Positions 26,652 through 36,052 of a stretch of 64,000 bases of DNA are shown here, piece by piece; positions within the stretch are counted from its first letter, which is position 1, and each line of letters begins with the position of its first letter. The notes under the pieces are model-generated. The model made no database searches. It was not told the DNA's origin and worked only from the letters and a program-made list of their open reading frames with translations. Source of the DNA: Rhizobium sp. NXC14 (lineage in GTDB: Bacteria > Pseudomonadota > Alphaproteobacteria > Rhizobiales > Rhizobiaceae); NCBI RefSeq assembly GCF_002117485.1, contig NZ_CP021030.1:2669001-2733000 (forward strand), written 5' to 3'. A program made the translations under genes and the position numbers.

Positions 26652-28772
26652 ATGGCCTTGAATATTCTGAACACAAACGGCGCCACAGTTACCAAGACCG
26701 GAGCCGAGTTCGAAGCGTACGACGTCATCCGCTATTCCGCCGCTAATCCTCACGCCAAGGTCAGCCTAGTCGTCTCGGGTTCCGGTGCGGCAGATCTAGC
26801 CGATGAGCTCGGGTCGGTTTCGGCAGAGGTCACGGGCTCGAACAGTGACAATGCGATCACAACAGGCGCAGGCAACGACATCATTCGGGGTTATTCCGGA
26901 AATGACCAGTTGAATGGCGGCGACGGCGACGACCAGATCAGCGGCGGCGCCGGAAATGACGTCCTCAGGGGCGGTGCGGGCAACGACACGATCGGTGATG
27001 GCGATGCTGGTGTTGCCGCTGGCGTGGTCTACGATATCGATGCGGGCGACGGCGACGATACCGTGGTTGTAGGGAACGATTTCTACGGCTTCGCGAATTC
27101 CGGGATAATCGACGGCGGTGCCGGCATTGACAAACTGCACGCCTCAGATCTAACCGGCATAACGATCCAGAACTTCGAAATCCTTGAATCGCAAATAGAC
27201 ATTATCGCCACTGCAGCGCAGTTCGAAAGCTTCGACAAGATCACTTACTCCGAGATGCCGGGCGGCGAAAACCTTGCCGTCACACTGAAATTGGCAGACG
27301 ACGATCATGCCGACCTTTCAGACGAGTTGGGAAGCCGCTCGGCCTACATCAGCGGCATCGGCTCCAGTATCGACGTCAAGACCGCCGGCGGTAACGACGT
27401 GTTGATCGGAACTGACGGCAACGACATTCTTGACAGTGGCACCGGTGAGGATGGGATCAATGCGGGAGCGGGCAACGACATCATCAAAAGCGGCGCAGGC
27501 AATGACACCATCATAGATGGCGAGTCTTACGGCTACGGCGAAGTCTTCGATATAGACGCCGGCAGCGGCAACGATATCGTGACCCTGACCGTATATGGAT
27601 CCGGCATCGCGTTCTCGGGAACAATCGACGGCGGCGCCGACACCGATAGCCTGAATGCCGGCAGTCTTGTCGGTCTCACCGTGAAGAACTTCGAAATCCT
27701 GGAAACGTTCGAAGGCAACCTTCTTAGTGGTGGCGTGCTTGGTTCGGCCGCGCAGTTCGACAGTTTCGAACAAATCATCCTCTCCCGCGGATCGGTTTTC
27801 GAGGACATGATTATCTCCCTGAGGTTGGCGGACAGCGCCCATGCCGATCTCTCCGACGAGTTGGCAACCCGCTCGGTCTCCATCAGCGGCACCGCCTTCG
27901 GCATCGACGTCAAGACCGGCGGCGGCGATGACGTCTTCACAGGGACAGGTGGCAACGACACTTTCGACGGCAGCGCCGGCACCGACACGGCAATCTTCTA
28001 CGGCAATTTCGCCAATTATTCCTTCGCGCCCGACAATGGCGCCCACATCCTAACCAGCGAGCAGGAGGGGACGGATACGCTGCGTGACATTGAATTCGCC
28101 CGTTTTGCCGATGGTCTCTACGATTTCGCCACGGAAACTTTCACACGCAACAACAGCGCGCCGACCAATATCCAGCTGTCGAAAACCGCCCTCTCCGAGG
28201 ATACTCCGATTTGGACCACCGTTGGTCTGCTCAGCGCCAAGGACGCCGACGGCGACACCCTCACCTATACGCTGCTCGACGGCGCTGGCGATCACTTCCG
28301 GCTGAAGGGCAACCGCATCATCACCTCCAAGGCGCTCGACTACGAGACGGATCAGTCGCACACGATCAGGGTCGCGGTCTCCGATGGCACGGTGACCGTC
28401 GAAAAGGACATCACCATCAACGTGCTCGACGTCAACGAGGCACCGGTCAACCAGGCCCCGATCAAGCTCTCCTTCTCGCGCAGCTCGATCTCCGAGAATG
28501 TCGCGATCGGCACCTCGGTCGGCCTTCTCTCCGCCGTCGATCCGGAAGGCGGCACGGTGAAGTGGCGGCTGACGGATGATGCCGACGGCATCTTCAAGCT
28601 CGTCGGCAACAAGATCCAGACGAAGGCTGCGATCGACTACGAAAGCACCCACAGCCTGACCTTCACGGCCGAGGCTTATGACGCAGCCGGCAACATCACC
28701 AGCCACGACTTCACCCTCGCCGTGAAGGACATTTTTGAGCCGTCGAGCCTGCTGCACGATGCTTTGATCTAA
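26652..28772 (+). CDS. RTX calcium-binding surface protein, tandem paralog
   Basis: Starting at the ATG at 26652, the 706-residue protein repeats the plan of the upstream gene with one module instead of two. It has the same start (MALNILNTNGAT), RTX nonapeptides at about 75-120 and 255-300, three copies of the FE-D-DELG unit, then two cadherin-like domains from about residue 499. The last 600 bases are nearly the same as those of the neighbour, and one 139-base block is identical. The spacing of 65 bases suggests cotranscription. It likely arose by tandem duplication, with later exchange between the copies. Confidence 0.88.
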   Translation: MALNILNTNGATVTKTGAEFEAYDVIRYSAANPHAKVSLVVSGSGAADLADELGSVSAEVTGSNSDNAITTGAGNDIIRGYSGNDQLNGGDGDDQISGGAGNDVLRGGAGNDTIGDGDAGVAAGVVYDIDAGDGDDTVVVGNDFYGFANSGIIDGGAGIDKLHASDLTGITIQNFEILESQIDIIATAAQFESFDKITYSEMPGGENLAVTLKLADDDHADLSDELGSRSAYISGIGSSIDVKTAGGNDVLIGTDGNDILDSGTGEDGINAGAGNDIIKSGAGNDTIIDGESYGYGEVFDIDAGSGNDIVTLTVYGSGIAFSGTIDGGADTDSLNAGSLVGLTVKNFEILETFEGNLLSGGVLGSAAQFDSFEQIILSRGSVFEDMIISLRLADSAHADLSDELATRSVSISGTAFGIDVKTGGGDDVFTGTGGNDTFDGSAGTDTAIFYGNFANYSFAPDNGAHILTSEQEGTDTLRDIEFARFADGLYDFATETFTRNNSAPTNIQLSKTALSEDTPIWTTVGLLSAKDADGDTLTYTLLDGAGDHFRLKGNRIITSKALDYETDQSHTIRVAVSDGTVTVEKDITINVLDVNEAPVNQAPIKLSFSRSSISENVAIGTSVGLLSAVDPEGGTVKWRLTDDADGIFKLVGNKIQTKAAIDYESTHSLTFTAEAYDAAGNITSHDFTLAVKDIFEPSSLLHDALI

Positions 28773-28996
28773 TCACGACAGGATTTCTGCCAGACGCCGA
28801 TATGCGTCATGATCGGCTTTCAACGCCGGTGGGGCTCGCAGTCTTGCGGGCCTCACAGCGGCAATCTAAGGCATTTGCCTGCCGCCACCAGCAGGAGATG
28901 CAGAGGGGGCGGCCACGTCGAGACACCTCCGAAAATGCCGCTCCACCTCGACGCGCGTTTCGGCTATGATTCTCTGCTCATCCGAGGAACGTCCGC

Positions 28997-29464
28997 ATGC
29001 GTCTGCCCGCTTTCATTCTCGCCCTCGCCGTCTCGGCGTTCGCGGCCGTGCCCGCCGCGGCGGAGACCTACAAGACGCCGAAGGCGCTGCTCAAGGCGCT
29101 TTACAGCTACGACACCGACAGGAGCGACGCCGAAGCGCCCTCGCCCTATTCGATCTTCTTTTCCGACCATCTTAACAAGCTTCTCCAGGCCGATCTCGAC
29201 AATACGCCGGAGGGTGATGTCGGCGCGGTCGATTTCGACCCCGTCATTGCGGGCCAGGACGGCGAGGCGAGCAACGTCAGGATCGGCCAGCCGATCCTGC
29301 TGGATGACAGGGCCGAAGTGGAGGTGGAGTTCGAAAACGGCAAAGAGGTGACACTCTTCTACACCTTGGTCCGCGAGCACGGCGGCTGGAAGGTCGACGA
29401 CATCGCCGATCAGCAGGGCGATAATCCCTGGAGCCTGAGTGCACTGCTGGGGGATGCGCAGTAA
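28997..29464 (+). CDS. DUF3828-like secreted protein
   Basis: The 155-residue protein has a signal peptide (MRLPAFILALAVSAFAAVPAAA). The mature domain is NTF2-like: KALLKALYSYDTD, FFSDHLNKLLQADL, VRIGQPILLDDRAEVEVEF, and ending REHGGWKVDDIAD, which fits DUF3828. It is likely periplasmic. No catalytic residues are evident. Confidence 0.75.
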   Translation: MRLPAFILALAVSAFAAVPAAAETYKTPKALLKALYSYDTDRSDAEAPSPYSIFFSDHLNKLLQADLDNTPEGDVGAVDFDPVIAGQDGEASNVRIGQPILLDDRAEVEVEFENGKEVTLFYTLVREHGGWKVDDIADQQGDNPWSLSALLGDAQ

Positions 29465-30156
29465 AGCCGCAGGCGCCAAAAGAGAGCCCTCCTGGTGAGG
29501 AGGCCCAAGGGGCCGTCTCGAACCACGAGGGCGGGAGCGCAACTCCTTACCTGCATTCCACAAAGCCCCTATGCAGAATCAAGGCAATGGGGCCGGTGAG
29601 CCGCCCCCCGTCCTTCGAGACTTCGTCCCGCGGGCTCCGCACCTTAGGGAGAGTGCGGAGCAAAGACGGGACCGGCAACACCAGAGGCAGGCTCTGCGAT
29701 TCTCTTCACGATGAGGGCTGATCAATGTGGCCTGCCGCTTCGACCGCCGCTCCGCAAAATCCATGCGCGGCCACGTGCCCCTCATCCCGTTTCGGCACGG
29801 AATCCCTATATGGCACGTCGGCGCAAGGATCCGCTAACTTTTTGTCAAGTACCTGAATCTTCGGCATTTCCGGTCATTATCAAGGTCATGCCACAATATT
29901 GACGCTTGCATTTTGACCGAAATGATGGCACCAATCCACCTACTCGGGCATTTGCATGCCGGTGACTGGACTGATGTGGTATCTCTTCCGTTCCGGAAGG
30001 GGCGCGGGAATACCCGCCTGCGTAGACGTTCTTTCCCCGTACGTGACTTCTCCGACTGACCCTTCGTACCCAACCCCAATCGGGACGAAAGCTAAAGCCG
30101 TCCGCTTCCTCTCGGGGGCGCGGATAAACACAGACTAAGGGAAAAGGACTATCCCA
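29465..30156. other. Gene-free stretch with repeat copies and the cold-shock leader
   Basis: No convincing gene is present over 690 bases. Copies of the dispersed palindromic family lie at about 29485-29535 and 29608-29680. A dyad GCGGG-AATA-CCCGC at 30004-30017, flanked by others, lies in the 150 bases before the cold-shock gene. Cold-shock mRNAs often have a long structured leader, so this may be one. That is inference. Confidence 0.5.
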
Positions 30157-30369
30157 ATGGCCACCAAAGGCACCGTAAAATTCTTCAACCAGGACAAGGG
30201 TTTTGGTTTCATCACGCCGGACGGCGGCGCAAAGGACGTTTTCGTCCACATCTCCGCGCTGCAGGCTTCTGGCATCCAGTCGCTGCGCGAAGGCCAGCAG
30301 GTTACCTTCGACACCGAGCCGGACCGCATGGGCAAGGGCCCGAAGGCTGTCAACATCTCGGCTTCGTAA
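30157..30369 (+). CDS. cspA: Cold-shock protein, CspA family
   Basis: The 70-residue protein is a complete cold-shock domain. RNP1 is KGFGFITP and RNP2 is VFVHISAL, on the usual five-strand barrel, with the alphaproteobacterial start [15 protein letters not shown]. Such proteins bind single-stranded RNA/DNA and melt mRNA structure. An AAAGGAC site precedes the ATG and a clear terminator follows. It is a single-gene unit. The exact Csp paralog number cannot be assigned. Confidence 0.93.
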   Translation: MATKGTVKFFNQDKGFGFITPDGGAKDVFVHISALQASGIQSLREGQQVTFDTEPDRMGKGPKAVNISAS

Positions 30370-30394
30370 GCTAGATTATCGCTTCGGCGGCAGG

Positions 30395-30424
30395 AACGGC
30401 GCTCTGAAAGGGGCGCCGTTTTTG
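30395..30424 (+). terminator. Rho-independent terminator of the cold-shock gene
   Basis: AACGGCGC (30395-30402) pairs with GCGCCGTT (30413-30420) around a 10-base loop and runs into a T stretch. It lies 26 bases after the stop codon. Confidence 0.88.
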
Positions 30425-30553
30425 TTTGCCACGCTTGGATTTGTCCATCGCAAGGCCAGGTGTTATATGCGCCTTTAATGATGATCTCGCCGGAGCGGCG
30501 ATGCAGGGCGCCAACATTGAGGCGCCGCGGCTACAAGGAACAATGGACCGTCG

Positions 30554-31555
30554 ATGACTGAGAAGAGGCCGATATTTGCGGTCGCCCCGATGATCGACTG
30601 GACGGATCGGCATTGCCGTTATTTCCACCGCCAGATCAGCCGGGAGGCGCTGCTCTATACCGAGATGGTGGTGGCCGACGCCATCATCCATGGCCCGCGC
30701 GAGCGGTTGCTCGGCCATGACCCGGCGGAACATCCGTTGGCGCTGCAGCTTGGCGGATCGGATCCGGCCAAACTTGCGGAGGCGGTGAAAATCGCCGAAC
30801 CCTATGGCTATGACGAGATCAACCTCAATGTCGGCTGCCCCTCCGACCGCGTGCAATCGGGCACCTTCGGCGCCTGCCTGATGCTGACGCCGGAGACGGT
30901 GGCCGAATGCGTCGCGGCGATGAAGGCGATCGCGACCGCGCCCGTGACGGTGAAATGCCGGATCGGCGTCGACGAGCAGGAGCCGGAAGAGGCGCTGCCG
31001 GAACTCATCACCCGCGTTCTCGATGCAGGCGCCGACGCGATCTGGATCCATGCTCGCAAGGCCTGGCTGAAGGGCTTGAGCCCGAAGGAGAATCGCGAGA
31101 TCCCGCCGCTCGACTACGAAATCGTCTACCGGATAAAACAGCGCTGGCCCGATGTGTTCATCGGCATCAACGGCGGCATCCGCACACTCGACGAGGCCGC
31201 CCAGCACCTCGCCCATGTCGACGGCGTCATGCTCGGCCGGGCCGCCTACCAGAACGCGGCGATCCTCGCTGACGTCGACCGGCGCTTCTTCGGCGCGCCG
31301 GCGGTCGAGCCTGACTGGCAGGCGCTGTGCGACCGGATGATGGCCTATGCCGAGCGTCATATCGCCGCCGGCGGCCGGCTGCAGCACGTGGCCCGCCACA
31401 TGGTCGGCCTGTTCACCGGCCTTCCCGGGGCGCGGCGCTACCGTCAGATCCTCTCCACCGACGCGGCAAAAAACGGTGCCGGGCCGGAGGTACTGGCGGC
31501 GGCCTTCGCGGCAGTGGATTTTTCCGGGACGGAGCCGGAGGTGGTCAGCGCCTGA
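30554..31555 (+). CDS. dusA: tRNA-dihydrouridine synthase A
   Basis: The 333-residue flavoprotein matches DusA along its length. The FMN-barrel start is FAVAPMIDWTDRHCRYF, followed by PLALQLGGSDP. The catalytic loop NVGCPSDRVQSGTFGACLM carries Cys95, and VKCRIGVD, IHARKAWLKGLSPKENRE and GINGGI follow. It reduces uridines in the D-loop of tRNA (U20/U20a in the family) using NADPH. Its length is standard. It has its own promoter space after the cold-shock terminator. Confidence 0.94.
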   Translation: MTEKRPIFAVAPMIDWTDRHCRYFHRQISREALLYTEMVVADAIIHGPRERLLGHDPAEHPLALQLGGSDPAKLAEAVKIAEPYGYDEINLNVGCPSDRVQSGTFGACLMLTPETVAECVAAMKAIATAPVTVKCRIGVDEQEPEEALPELITRVLDAGADAIWIHARKAWLKGLSPKENREIPPLDYEIVYRIKQRWPDVFIGINGGIRTLDEAAQHLAHVDGVMLGRAAYQNAAILADVDRRFFGAPAVEPDWQALCDRMMAYAERHIAAGGRLQHVARHMVGLFTGLPGARRYRQILSTDAAKNGAGPEVLAAAFAAVDFSGTEPEVVSA

Positions 31556-31722
31556 CGTAGCATTATACCTTTGTCGCAGCGGCCTCCTTGGGTGGTTGCG
31601 CGGCCCCTAGGCGCTCGCATCAGCGCCATCTCCATAGGCAGCCCCGACAGGCTGGTCTGCGGGCGTGGAGATAGCTGCAATGCCGATCCGTGCGCTCACC
31701 GTGCTATGAAACTAGCCAATGG

Positions 31723-32679
31723 TTATGACCGCGCCATCGGCAGCAATATCTTCTTCTCGATCCGGCCGGACATCGAAAACACCAGGATTTCCGTCTCCTT
31801 GCCGATCCTGCTGCCATCCATCAGTCTGACGATATCGTCGACGCCGCCGACCGGGTTGCCGTCGATGGCGAGAATGTAATCGCCCTCCTGCAGCCCGCCT
31901 TTTGCAGCCGGCCCCTCCGGTTCGACCCTGCGGACCCGGACGGATGTCGTTTGAACCGTACCCGCCGCGAGCGCAACCCGGCGCGGCAACACGATCGTGT
32001 CGCCTGCTATACCGATGAAGGCGCGCCTGACTTGGCCATAGCGGAGAAGCTCCGACACCACGAAGTTGGCGGTGTTCGATGCCACGGCAAAGGCGATGCT
32101 CTGTGCGCCCTGGATGACGGCGGTATTAACGCCGATAACCTCGCCACCGGAAGACACCAGCGGCCCGCCGGAATTGCCGGGATTGAGCGCGGCATCGGTC
32201 TGGATGACATCCTCCATCAGCCGGCCGCTGGCCGCCCGCATCGATCGGCCGAGCGCCGAGACGATTCCGGCAGTGACGGTCCATTCGAAGCCCAGCGGAT
32301 TGCCGATCGCGATCGCGATATGGCCCCTGCGCAGCCGCTGGGAATCGCCGAGCCTCGCCCAGGCCCCGGTGCTGGCATTGGCGCGAATGAGAGCGATATC
32401 GGTATCGACATCCCGGCCGAGCACCCGGCCTTCGGTGACGAATCCGTCAGGCGTCGTGATGCGAACCACCTTGGCGTCGTCGACGACATGGCTGTTGGTA
32501 ATGATCAGGCCGTCGGGCGAGACGGCAAAGCCCGACCCGTGTCCCTGCCGGCCACCCGCCCGCTCGATCCGGCTGACCGCCGGCCCGACCGTGTCGACTG
32601 CCGCTGCGATCGATTGCGAATAGGCATCGATCAGCGCCCCGTCATTCTGGGGCACTATATCCTTATCCATGTAACCCAT
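31723..32679 (-). CDS. DegP/HtrA-like S1C serine protease without signal peptide
   Basis: From the ATG at 32679 (GAGGAT site) the product is about 318 residues. The chymotrypsin-like triad is intact: His in TNSHVVDD, Asp in DVDTDIALIR, Ser in NPGNSGGPLV. One PDZ domain follows (about 225-305, GPAAKGGLQEGDYILAIDG). Unlike typical HtrA proteins, there is no signal peptide or membrane anchor, so it is predicted cytosolic unless exported another way. It is shorter than DegP and has a single PDZ, like DegS or plant/cyanobacterial forms. Confidence 0.88.
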   Translation of the reverse strand: MGYMDKDIVPQNDGALIDAYSQSIAAAVDTVGPAVSRIERAGGRQGHGSGFAVSPDGLIITNSHVVDDAKVVRITTPDGFVTEGRVLGRDVDTDIALIRANASTGAWARLGDSQRLRRGHIAIAIGNPLGFEWTVTAGIVSALGRSMRAASGRLMEDVIQTDAALNPGNSGGPLVSSGGEVIGVNTAVIQGAQSIAFAVASNTANFVVSELLRYGQVRRAFIGIAGDTIVLPRRVALAAGTVQTTSVRVRRVEPEGPAAKGGLQEGDYILAIDGNPVGGVDDIVRLMDGSRIGKETEILVFSMSGRIEKKILLPMARS

Positions 32680-32905
32680 GTTCTGATCCTCAGGCGGCAG
32701 ACGGCCGTCCCGCCGCCGGCAAAGCAATCGCAGTTGCGATCGTCGCTATGGCGTTGTTGTGAGGATTAGATGGTTGGGCGTCGATCCCCGTTCAAGTGAG
32801 CGCCAGCGCGCTGCATCCGCAACAACATAACCGAAGGCGAAACACACCTACCCGAACGTATAGATTGCAAGAACCGGAATAAAGTGGCTCATTGCGGACA
32901 TTGCC

Positions 32906-32943
32906 CGTTAGCTCGGCCGCCTCGCGGTGCTGCCGAGCTAACG
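32906..32943. repeat. Strong intergenic hairpin
   Basis: CGTTAGCTCGGC (32906-32917) and GCCGAGCTAACG (32932-32943) are perfect 12-bp inverted arms around a 14-base loop. It lies in the 525-base gene-free stretch between the protease (start 32679) and the hydrolase (33205). No T run follows, so it is not a standard terminator. Small RNA, protein-binding site or transposon remnant are options. Nothing else was found in this stretch. Confidence 0.6.
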
Positions 32944-33204
32944 TCAAAGGAAGTCGCGGCGCGAAGCAGTCGGGCAAGGACCGCCCTATTGCGTCGCCGT
33001 CGCCGGTTAACAGGGCACTGAGCGTCCTGACAACTGATCATGCAAACTTCTGTCATATCAATAAAGTAGAACGAGGCATTCAATAACTACTTCCATCCCC
33101 GGCGCGACTTTCTTATCCCGTCATTGGCGTCACGGCGCTCGTGGCGCTGCCAATCCCGCCTGCAGCAGCCTTTTTAGTCAGTCCAATTTATAAGGAGCCA
33201 TGAG

Positions 33205-34041
33205 ATGAATACAGTCACAACCAAGGACGGCGTTGAGATTTTCTATAAGGATTGGGGGCCGAAGAGCGCCCAGCCGATCATGTTCCATCACGGCTGGCCG
33301 CTGTGCTCCGACGACTGGGACGCCCAGATGCTGTTCTTCCTCGACAAGGGTTATCGCGTCGTCGCCCATGATCGGCGTGGCCACGGCCGCTCCACCCAGG
33401 TGGCCGACGGCCACGACATGGACCATTACGCTGCCGATGCCGCAGCCGTCGTCGAGCATCTCGATCTCAGGAATACCGTCCATGTCGGCCATTCCACCGG
33501 CGGCGGCGAAGCGACCCACTATGTCGCCCGCCACGGTCAGCCGCAGGGCCGGGTCACCAAGCTCGTCATTATCGGCGCCGTACCGCCGATCATGGTGAAA
33601 ACCGAAGCCAATCCGGGCGGTTTGCCGATCGAAGTCTTCGACGACCTGCGCAGGCAGCTCGCTGCCAACCGCGCTCAATTCTATCATGACCTTCCCGCCG
33701 GCCCGTTCTACAGCTTCAACCGACCGGGTGCGAAAGTGTCGGAACCGGTCATCAACAATTGGTGGCGCCAGGGCATGATCGGCGGCGCCAAGGCGCATTA
33801 CGACGGTATCAAGGCCTTCTCGGAAACCGACTTCACCGAAGACCTGAAGATCATCACCGTGCCGAGCCTCGTCATGCATGGCGACGACGACCAGATCGTG
33901 CCAATCGCCCACTCCGCGCTGCTTTCATCCAAGCTCCTGCAGAATGCGACGCTCAAGGTCTATGAGAAATTTCCGCACGGTATGTGCACGACCCATGCCG
34001 ATATCATAAATCCCGACATCCTCGCCTTTATCAAAGGCTGA
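33205..34041 (+). CDS. Alpha/beta hydrolase, non-heme chloroperoxidase-like
   Basis: The 278-residue protein has the alpha/beta-hydrolase fold. The oxyanion region is HHGWPLCSDDWD, the nucleophile elbow GHSTGGGEATHY, and RRGHGRST lies before it. The acid is in MHGDDDQIVP and the His in KFPHGMCTTH. This layout is typical of cofactor-free haloperoxidases/perhydrolases that are often esterases in practice. AAGGAG precedes the ATG. It is cytosolic with no signal. The natural substrate is unknown. Confidence 0.9.
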   Translation: MNTVTTKDGVEIFYKDWGPKSAQPIMFHHGWPLCSDDWDAQMLFFLDKGYRVVAHDRRGHGRSTQVADGHDMDHYAADAAAVVEHLDLRNTVHVGHSTGGGEATHYVARHGQPQGRVTKLVIIGAVPPIMVKTEANPGGLPIEVFDDLRRQLAANRAQFYHDLPAGPFYSFNRPGAKVSEPVINNWWRQGMIGGAKAHYDGIKAFSETDFTEDLKIITVPSLVMHGDDDQIVPIAHSALLSSKLLQNATLKVYEKFPHGMCTTHADIINPDILAFIKG

Positions 34042-34096
34042 TCCGACGTATCGCCGGGCGCTGATGATGCGCCCGCCGGCCGCGCCGCTTTTTGGC

Positions 34097-34123
34097 AAAA
34101 CGGTTTTATCATGAAACCGTTTT
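34097..34123. promoter_or_regulatory. Perfect 10-bp inverted repeat after the hydrolase gene
   Basis: AAAACGGTTT-N7-AAACCGTTTT lies 55 bases after the hydrolase stop and 23 bases before the next small gene. The A/T ends could let it act as a weak two-way terminator. It could equally be an operator for the gene that follows. Confidence 0.45.
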
Positions 34124-34145
34124 CGTCGATTTGCGTTTAGCGGCC

Positions 34146-34322
34146 ATGAAAAGAGAACGTGAACCCTCATCAAAGGCTTACCGGCAGGTCCGTTTCGAAA
34201 ATACCGAGCGTGCCGCAAAGGAAACCATCGAGGCGGAGCAGCGGGCTCGCCGGGAAAAGACCAAACGCCTGAAAGAGCTGCGCCTGTCGCAGCAGGGCGG
34301 TAAGGATCCCGCGGCCAAATAG
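34146..34322 (+). CDS. Small charged helical protein, unknown
   Basis: From the ATG at 34146 the product is 58 residues, almost all charged or Ala/Gln (ENTERAAKETIEAEQRARRE, then KTKRLKELRL). It is predicted to be a single long helix or coiled coil. No good ribosome site is visible, and an upstream in-frame start at 34092 would add 18 residues spanning the palindrome. The family is not recognised. Confidence 0.5.
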   Translation: MKREREPSSKAYRQVRFENTERAAKETIEAEQRARREKTKRLKELRLSQQGGKDPAAK

Positions 34323-34511
34323 AGATCTTCTGCCCTGCCTATTTCGTCCGGCCGAGGCGCCGATTGATTTCAGCTCCACCCCGGCGCCGCGTCTTGCCGC
34401 GGCTCCCATATTGTTCTGATTTCGGACGTTCGCCCATCTTGCGAAGCAAGGGCTGCGAAATTATTTTTTTGCACAATACCGATTCACGGCATCCCAAAAG
34501 GGCTGATTGCG

Positions 34512-34727
34512 ATGTCAGACAAGCTTTTCAGCACGCGTGACGAACCACTCGCCTCCGCAGATCTCGATATTTGCAGGCGCGTGCATGAAGCCCTGTGTAG
34601 CGGGCTCGATATCGACAGAGCAGGCGGAGAAGCCGATCGTCTCGGAGCCCTGATTATCGAGCTTTATCGGCAGGGTGTGCATGATGAAGACCAGCTTCGA
34701 CTGCTTGCCGGCGGCAAGCGAGTCTGA
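34512..34727 (+). CDS. Small conserved hypothetical protein
   Basis: The 71-residue protein is acidic and probably helical. It contains DICRRVHEALCSGLDID and GGEADRLGALIIELYRQG, which resemble small hypotheticals common in rhizobia. No catalytic or DNA-binding motif is visible. It stands between two intergenic gaps with its own start. Confidence 0.6.
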   Translation: MSDKLFSTRDEPLASADLDICRRVHEALCSGLDIDRAGGEADRLGALIIELYRQGVHDEDQLRLLAGGKRV

Positions 34728-34867
34728 CGGCACGCGTCAGTTTCCGCACGACACCCTGCCCGTGATCCTCGTTTCAGACGCACAAAAGCGCGCTAACAAT
34801 TTGATCCACGTATCGGCCCGGAAATTTATGCCGATTTCGAACCGATACGCTAGCCATTTCCGGTGAT

Positions 34868-35851
34868 TTAGAGGCCAGTCGCCTCGGTACTCGTTGCTGT
34901 GGCCGAGGTTTCGGTTGAATCTACAGCCGGCGCCGATTCGGTCGTTCCCGATACTTCTTCCGTGCTGCCCGTCTCGGCTTCCGGCGTTTCCGCGGTTGCG
35001 CTAGGATCTGTCGTCTCGCTGCCCTCGGCGGTTTCGCCAGTCGGAGTCTCGGTTGCCGGAGTCTCCGTCGTCGGGGTCTCCGCCATTGGTTCTTTCGCGA
35101 CCGGCGCCGCAGCCGCCAACGCGTCTCTCATCTGGTCGATCGTGCCGACAGCCGTGCCGATGCCGAGCGTGTCCTTAGCCCAGGCCAAAGCTTCGGGGCT
35201 GAGCGTGCCCGTCTTGGTCGCCGAAGCCAGTGCTGTCGTCAGAGCGGCGTCGCCGAGAACAGGATCGTCCGCCGGCGGGGCAACCCCGTTGGCCAACTCA
35301 TACTGAGCGTAAGCGGTAGCGTACGCCGCGATCGCTGCCATCTTTGGGTCCGCGGTATTCATCAGCGCGTGGTAATTGCGCTTCAGCGAATTCAGTCCCG
35401 CGAGTTCCGCCGCGGGCTTCTTCGCGGGCCTAGTCGCAGGCGCTGCGGCGATAGTCGTCTTCTTGGCCGCGCCTTTCGTGCTGACGGTCTGCTTGGTCGA
35501 TTTCGTCTTCCCGGCCTCGATCGACTTGCCCGAGCTCTTCGCGCTGCGGCTGCCGGTCGTCTTGCCGCTGGAGCTGGCGCTATCCTTTCCGCCGCTGCTC
35601 TTGCTGCCGGCGCCGCCATGGCTGCCGCTGCTTCCACTGCCGCCGCCATGGCTGCCGCCGCCGCTTCCACCACCGCCACCGCCGCCCCCGTTACCACCAC
35701 CGCCACCGCCGCCGCCGTTACCACCACCGCCACCGCCGCCGTTGCCGCCCTTGGCGAAAGCTGGCGAGAGATCTGGAAAGATGGTGTTGAGGGGCGCGAG
35801 CGCCAAATTGGTGGAGAGACAGAGAACGCCAAAAATTCTGGAGAGCTGCAT
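34868..35851 (-). CDS. Secreted glycine-rich low-complexity protein
   Basis: The 327-residue protein has a signal-like N-terminus (about 1-33, ending SPAFA). A striking Gly-rich part follows (about 34-80, blocks of GGGGGGNGGG), then a Ser/Lys/Gly region and a basic Lys/Ala/Thr stretch. A small folded-looking part is at about 150-240 (SLKRNYHALMNTADPKMAAI), and the tail is Thr/Glu/Ala/Pro rich with ET repeats (ETPTTETPATETPTGET). It is probably an envelope or exported protein. The folded part resembles short domains in other rhizobial exported proteins, but I cannot name it. Confidence 0.7.
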   Translation of the reverse strand: MQLSRIFGVLCLSTNLALAPLNTIFPDLSPAFAKGGNGGGGGGGNGGGGGGGGNGGGGGGGGSGGGSHGGGSGSSGSHGGAGSKSSGGKDSASSSGKTTGSRSAKSSGKSIEAGKTKSTKQTVSTKGAAKKTTIAAAPATRPAKKPAAELAGLNSLKRNYHALMNTADPKMAAIAAYATAYAQYELANGVAPPADDPVLGDAALTTALASATKTGTLSPEALAWAKDTLGIGTAVGTIDQMRDALAAAAPVAKEPMAETPTTETPATETPTGETAEGSETTDPSATAETPEAETGSTEEVSGTTESAPAVDSTETSATATSTEATGL

Positions 35852-36052
35852 AATGATCCTTCCTATCCCGGCGCCGCAACGCCGCTACGTCGAGATCATC
35901 GAGCTTCCCAGTAAAGATCCAATTGGACATCTTCTTTCAATTTGAACTTTTCCCTGAATATTCAGCCACGAAAGGTGAATCCATCCCAAAATGAAACCAA
36001 ATCCCTCCCGCAACGTTGTCCCTGATACATCGGTTTACCTAAGGTGAGTAAC

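Noticed and set aside
29579..29902. Short frames between DUF3828 and the cold-shock gene
   Set aside because: They run across copies of the palindromic repeat, which creates open frames by composition.
32889..33086. Two overlapping 64-codon frames in the gap before the hydrolase
   Set aside because: They lie on opposite strands over a hairpin, have no ribosome sites and no family resemblance.
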